Source: Acidobacteriaceae bacterium
GTDB lineage: Bacteria > Acidobacteriota > Terriglobia > Terriglobales > Acidobacteriaceae
Direction: 5' to 3'
DNA: 8,019 bases
Assembly (NCBI GenBank): GCA_003162255.1
Contig: PMMJ01000537.1
Span: 4,885 to 12,903, forward strand
The notes below the pieces were generated by a model. The model worked only from the letters and a program-made list of their open reading frames with translations. It searched no databases and was not told the DNA's origin. Below, in pieces: positions 7,291-8,019 of this stretch (its first letter is position 1; every line of letters starts with the position of its first letter). A program made the translations under genes and the position numbers.

Positions 7291-7318
7291 GTCGCTGGTC
7301 GCTGGTCGCTAGTCGCTG
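7291..7318. repeat. Tandem heptamer GTCGCTG x4
   Basis: Four consecutive 7-bp units read GTCGCTG, GTCGCTG, GTCGCTA, GTCGCTG, with one substitution in 28 bases. The tract lies 18 bp upstream of the M20 start codon. The length is not a multiple of three in unit and the tract is outside any gene, so it is not a coding repeat. It resembles the short tandemly repeated heptanucleotides described in cyanobacteria and tracts I associate with acidobacterial intergenic DNA. Confidence 0.85.
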
Positions 7319-7345
7319 GGTGGCAGATTCTCTGCAATACTAACT

Positions 7346-7368
7346 ACGAACGACTGACGATTGACGAC
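7346..7368. repeat. Degenerate tandem heptamer ACTGACG-like x3
   Basis: Three 7-bp units read ACGAACG, ACTGACG, ATTGACG, followed by AC. They keep the frame A-N-N-N/G-A-C-G with few changes. The tract ends five bases before the hydrolase ATG and occupies the place where a Shine-Dalgarno site would be expected. Confidence 0.6.
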
Positions 7369-7373
7369 AGCCC

Positions 7374-8000
7374 ATGCTCCCAGAAACCTCCAGCATCCGA
7401 TCCCTGTTCCTTGCCGGCCCCGCCGGACGCCTTGAGGCTCTGCTCAACGACGGATCGCCCAACGCGACGCACGCCGCCGTGGTCTGCCATCCGCATCCGC
7501 TCTACGGCGGCACCATGCACAACAAGGTGGTGCATCGCCTGGCGCGCGGGTTGGGAAGAGCCGGAGCCGTGGTCTTGCGGTTCAATTTCCGGGGCGTGGG
7601 CCAGAGCCAGGGCGTCCATGATGGCGGCGTGGGCGAGATCGAAGACGCCCGCGCCTGCCTGGACTGGCTGCGCTCGGGCTACCCCGGCCTGTCCTGCACC
7701 CTGGCCGGGTTCTCATTCGGCGCGCGCGTCGCCCTGCGGCTGGGCGGCGAGGCGACGGCGGTCGCCCGCGTAATCGCGGCGGGGTTTCCCACCGACGGCC
7801 GCGCGCCCCAGTGGCTTCTGGATTCGGCCCCGCAGCGCTGCTTCGTTCAGAGCACGCACGATCAATACGGTCCGCGGGAAAAGTTCGAGCAGCTCTTTAA
7901 TGCGCTCCCGGAGCCCAAACGGATCGTCTGGATCGAGGCTCGAGACCACTTCTTCGCCGGGGGCCTGGATGAGTTGGAAGAGGCGGTCGCCGGGCTTTAG
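7374..8000 (+). CDS. Alpha/beta hydrolase (COG2945-like)
   Basis: A 208-residue alpha/beta-hydrolase of the small COG2945 type, related to dienelactone hydrolases and esterases. Conserved features are HPHPLYGGTMHNKVV (39-53, oxyanion-hole region), VVLRFNFRGVGQSQG (66-80), the nucleophile elbow GFSFG with S114, an acidic residue at THDQYGP (D163) and the histidine in ARDHFF (H192). This gives a plausible Ser-Asp-His triad in the right order. Length is typical and the protein is complete. No signal peptide or membrane segment is seen, so it is probably cytosolic. The next in-frame Met is at residue 48, beyond the conserved HPHP motif, so the ATG at 7374 is the only reasonable start although it has no Shine-Dalgarno site. 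It is divergent from the M20 gene. The substrate is unknown; an ester or thioester is likely. Confidence 0.92.
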   Translation: MLPETSSIRSLFLAGPAGRLEALLNDGSPNATHAAVVCHPHPLYGGTMHNKVVHRLARGLGRAGAVVLRFNFRGVGQSQGVHDGGVGEIEDARACLDWLRSGYPGLSCTLAGFSFGARVALRLGGEATAVARVIAAGFPTDGRAPQWLLDSAPQRCFVQSTHDQYGPREKFEQLFNALPEPKRIVWIEARDHFFAGGLDELEEAVAGL

Positions 8001-8005
8001 CCGGC
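7989..8005 (+). terminator. Hairpin over the hydrolase stop codon
   Basis: GCCGG (7989-7993) and CCGGC (8001-8005) can pair around a 7-base loop that contains the stop codon. An alternative register pairs GGC with GCC around TTTA. The element could slow or end transcription, but no T-run follows in the 14 bases left in the window, so it is not a canonical intrinsic terminator. Confidence 0.25.
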
Positions 8006-8019
8006 ACCACCGCCAGACC

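Larger units (their letters stand above)
7274..7373. promoter_or_regulatory. Divergent intergenic region with heptamer tracts
   Basis: This 100-bp gap separates the starts of the M20 gene (minus) and the alpha/beta hydrolase gene (plus), so it should hold both promoters. It is dominated by two period-7 tracts. On the plus strand TGC followed by AATACT (7333-7341) resembles an extended -10 box, though no good -35 partner is visible. On the minus strand TAGTAT is a weak -10 candidate. Neither gene has a recognisable Shine-Dalgarno site. Confidence 0.4.

Overview
The window reads as ordinary chromosome from a moderately GC-rich, Gram-negative-type bacterium. The best guess is an acidobacterium (class Terriglobia or relatives). 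This rests on three things: a Tat-exported Gfo/Idh/MocA oxidoreductase paired with a Tat-exported sugar-epimerase-like TIM barrel, a DUF255/YyaL protein, and short 7-bp tandem repeats between genes. The lineage is inferred; no rRNA or other phylogenetic marker is present.

Layout. Positions 1-1410 hold no gene I can defend, only short, composition-driven reading frames and perhaps gene remnants. Four clear genes then lie on the minus strand. In their own direction of transcription they are: an M20 metallopeptidase (7273 to 6278), a thioredoxin-domain YyaL/SPATA20-type protein (6142 to 3983), a Tat-signal xylose-isomerase-like TIM-barrel protein (3732 to 2695) and a Tat-signal Gfo/Idh/MocA oxidoreductase (2655 to 1411). 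A possible 59-residue ORF (3993 to 3814) overlaps the 3' end of the YyaL gene. A dienelactone-hydrolase-like alpha/beta hydrolase (7374 to 8000) is divergent on the plus strand and complete, ending just before the window edge.

How they work together. The last two minus-strand genes are 39 bp apart, both have good Shine-Dalgarno sites, and the first is preceded by a plausible promoter with a repeated 8-mer. They look like a two-gene operon for periplasmic oxidation and isomerisation or lyase chemistry on a sugar or glycoside. This resembles the gene sets used for C3 oxidation of glycosides, but the substrate cannot be read from the sequence. The M20 peptidase, YyaL protein and alpha/beta hydrolase look like independent housekeeping or accessory genes, and none of the three has a visible Shine-Dalgarno site.

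I found no CRISPR array, insertion sequence, tRNA, rRNA or phage module. I see no convincing new multi-gene system. The points most worth a second look are the period-7 repeats in both flanks of the M20 gene, the exported oxidoreductase/TIM-barrel pair with its promoter architecture, and the small overlapping ORF.
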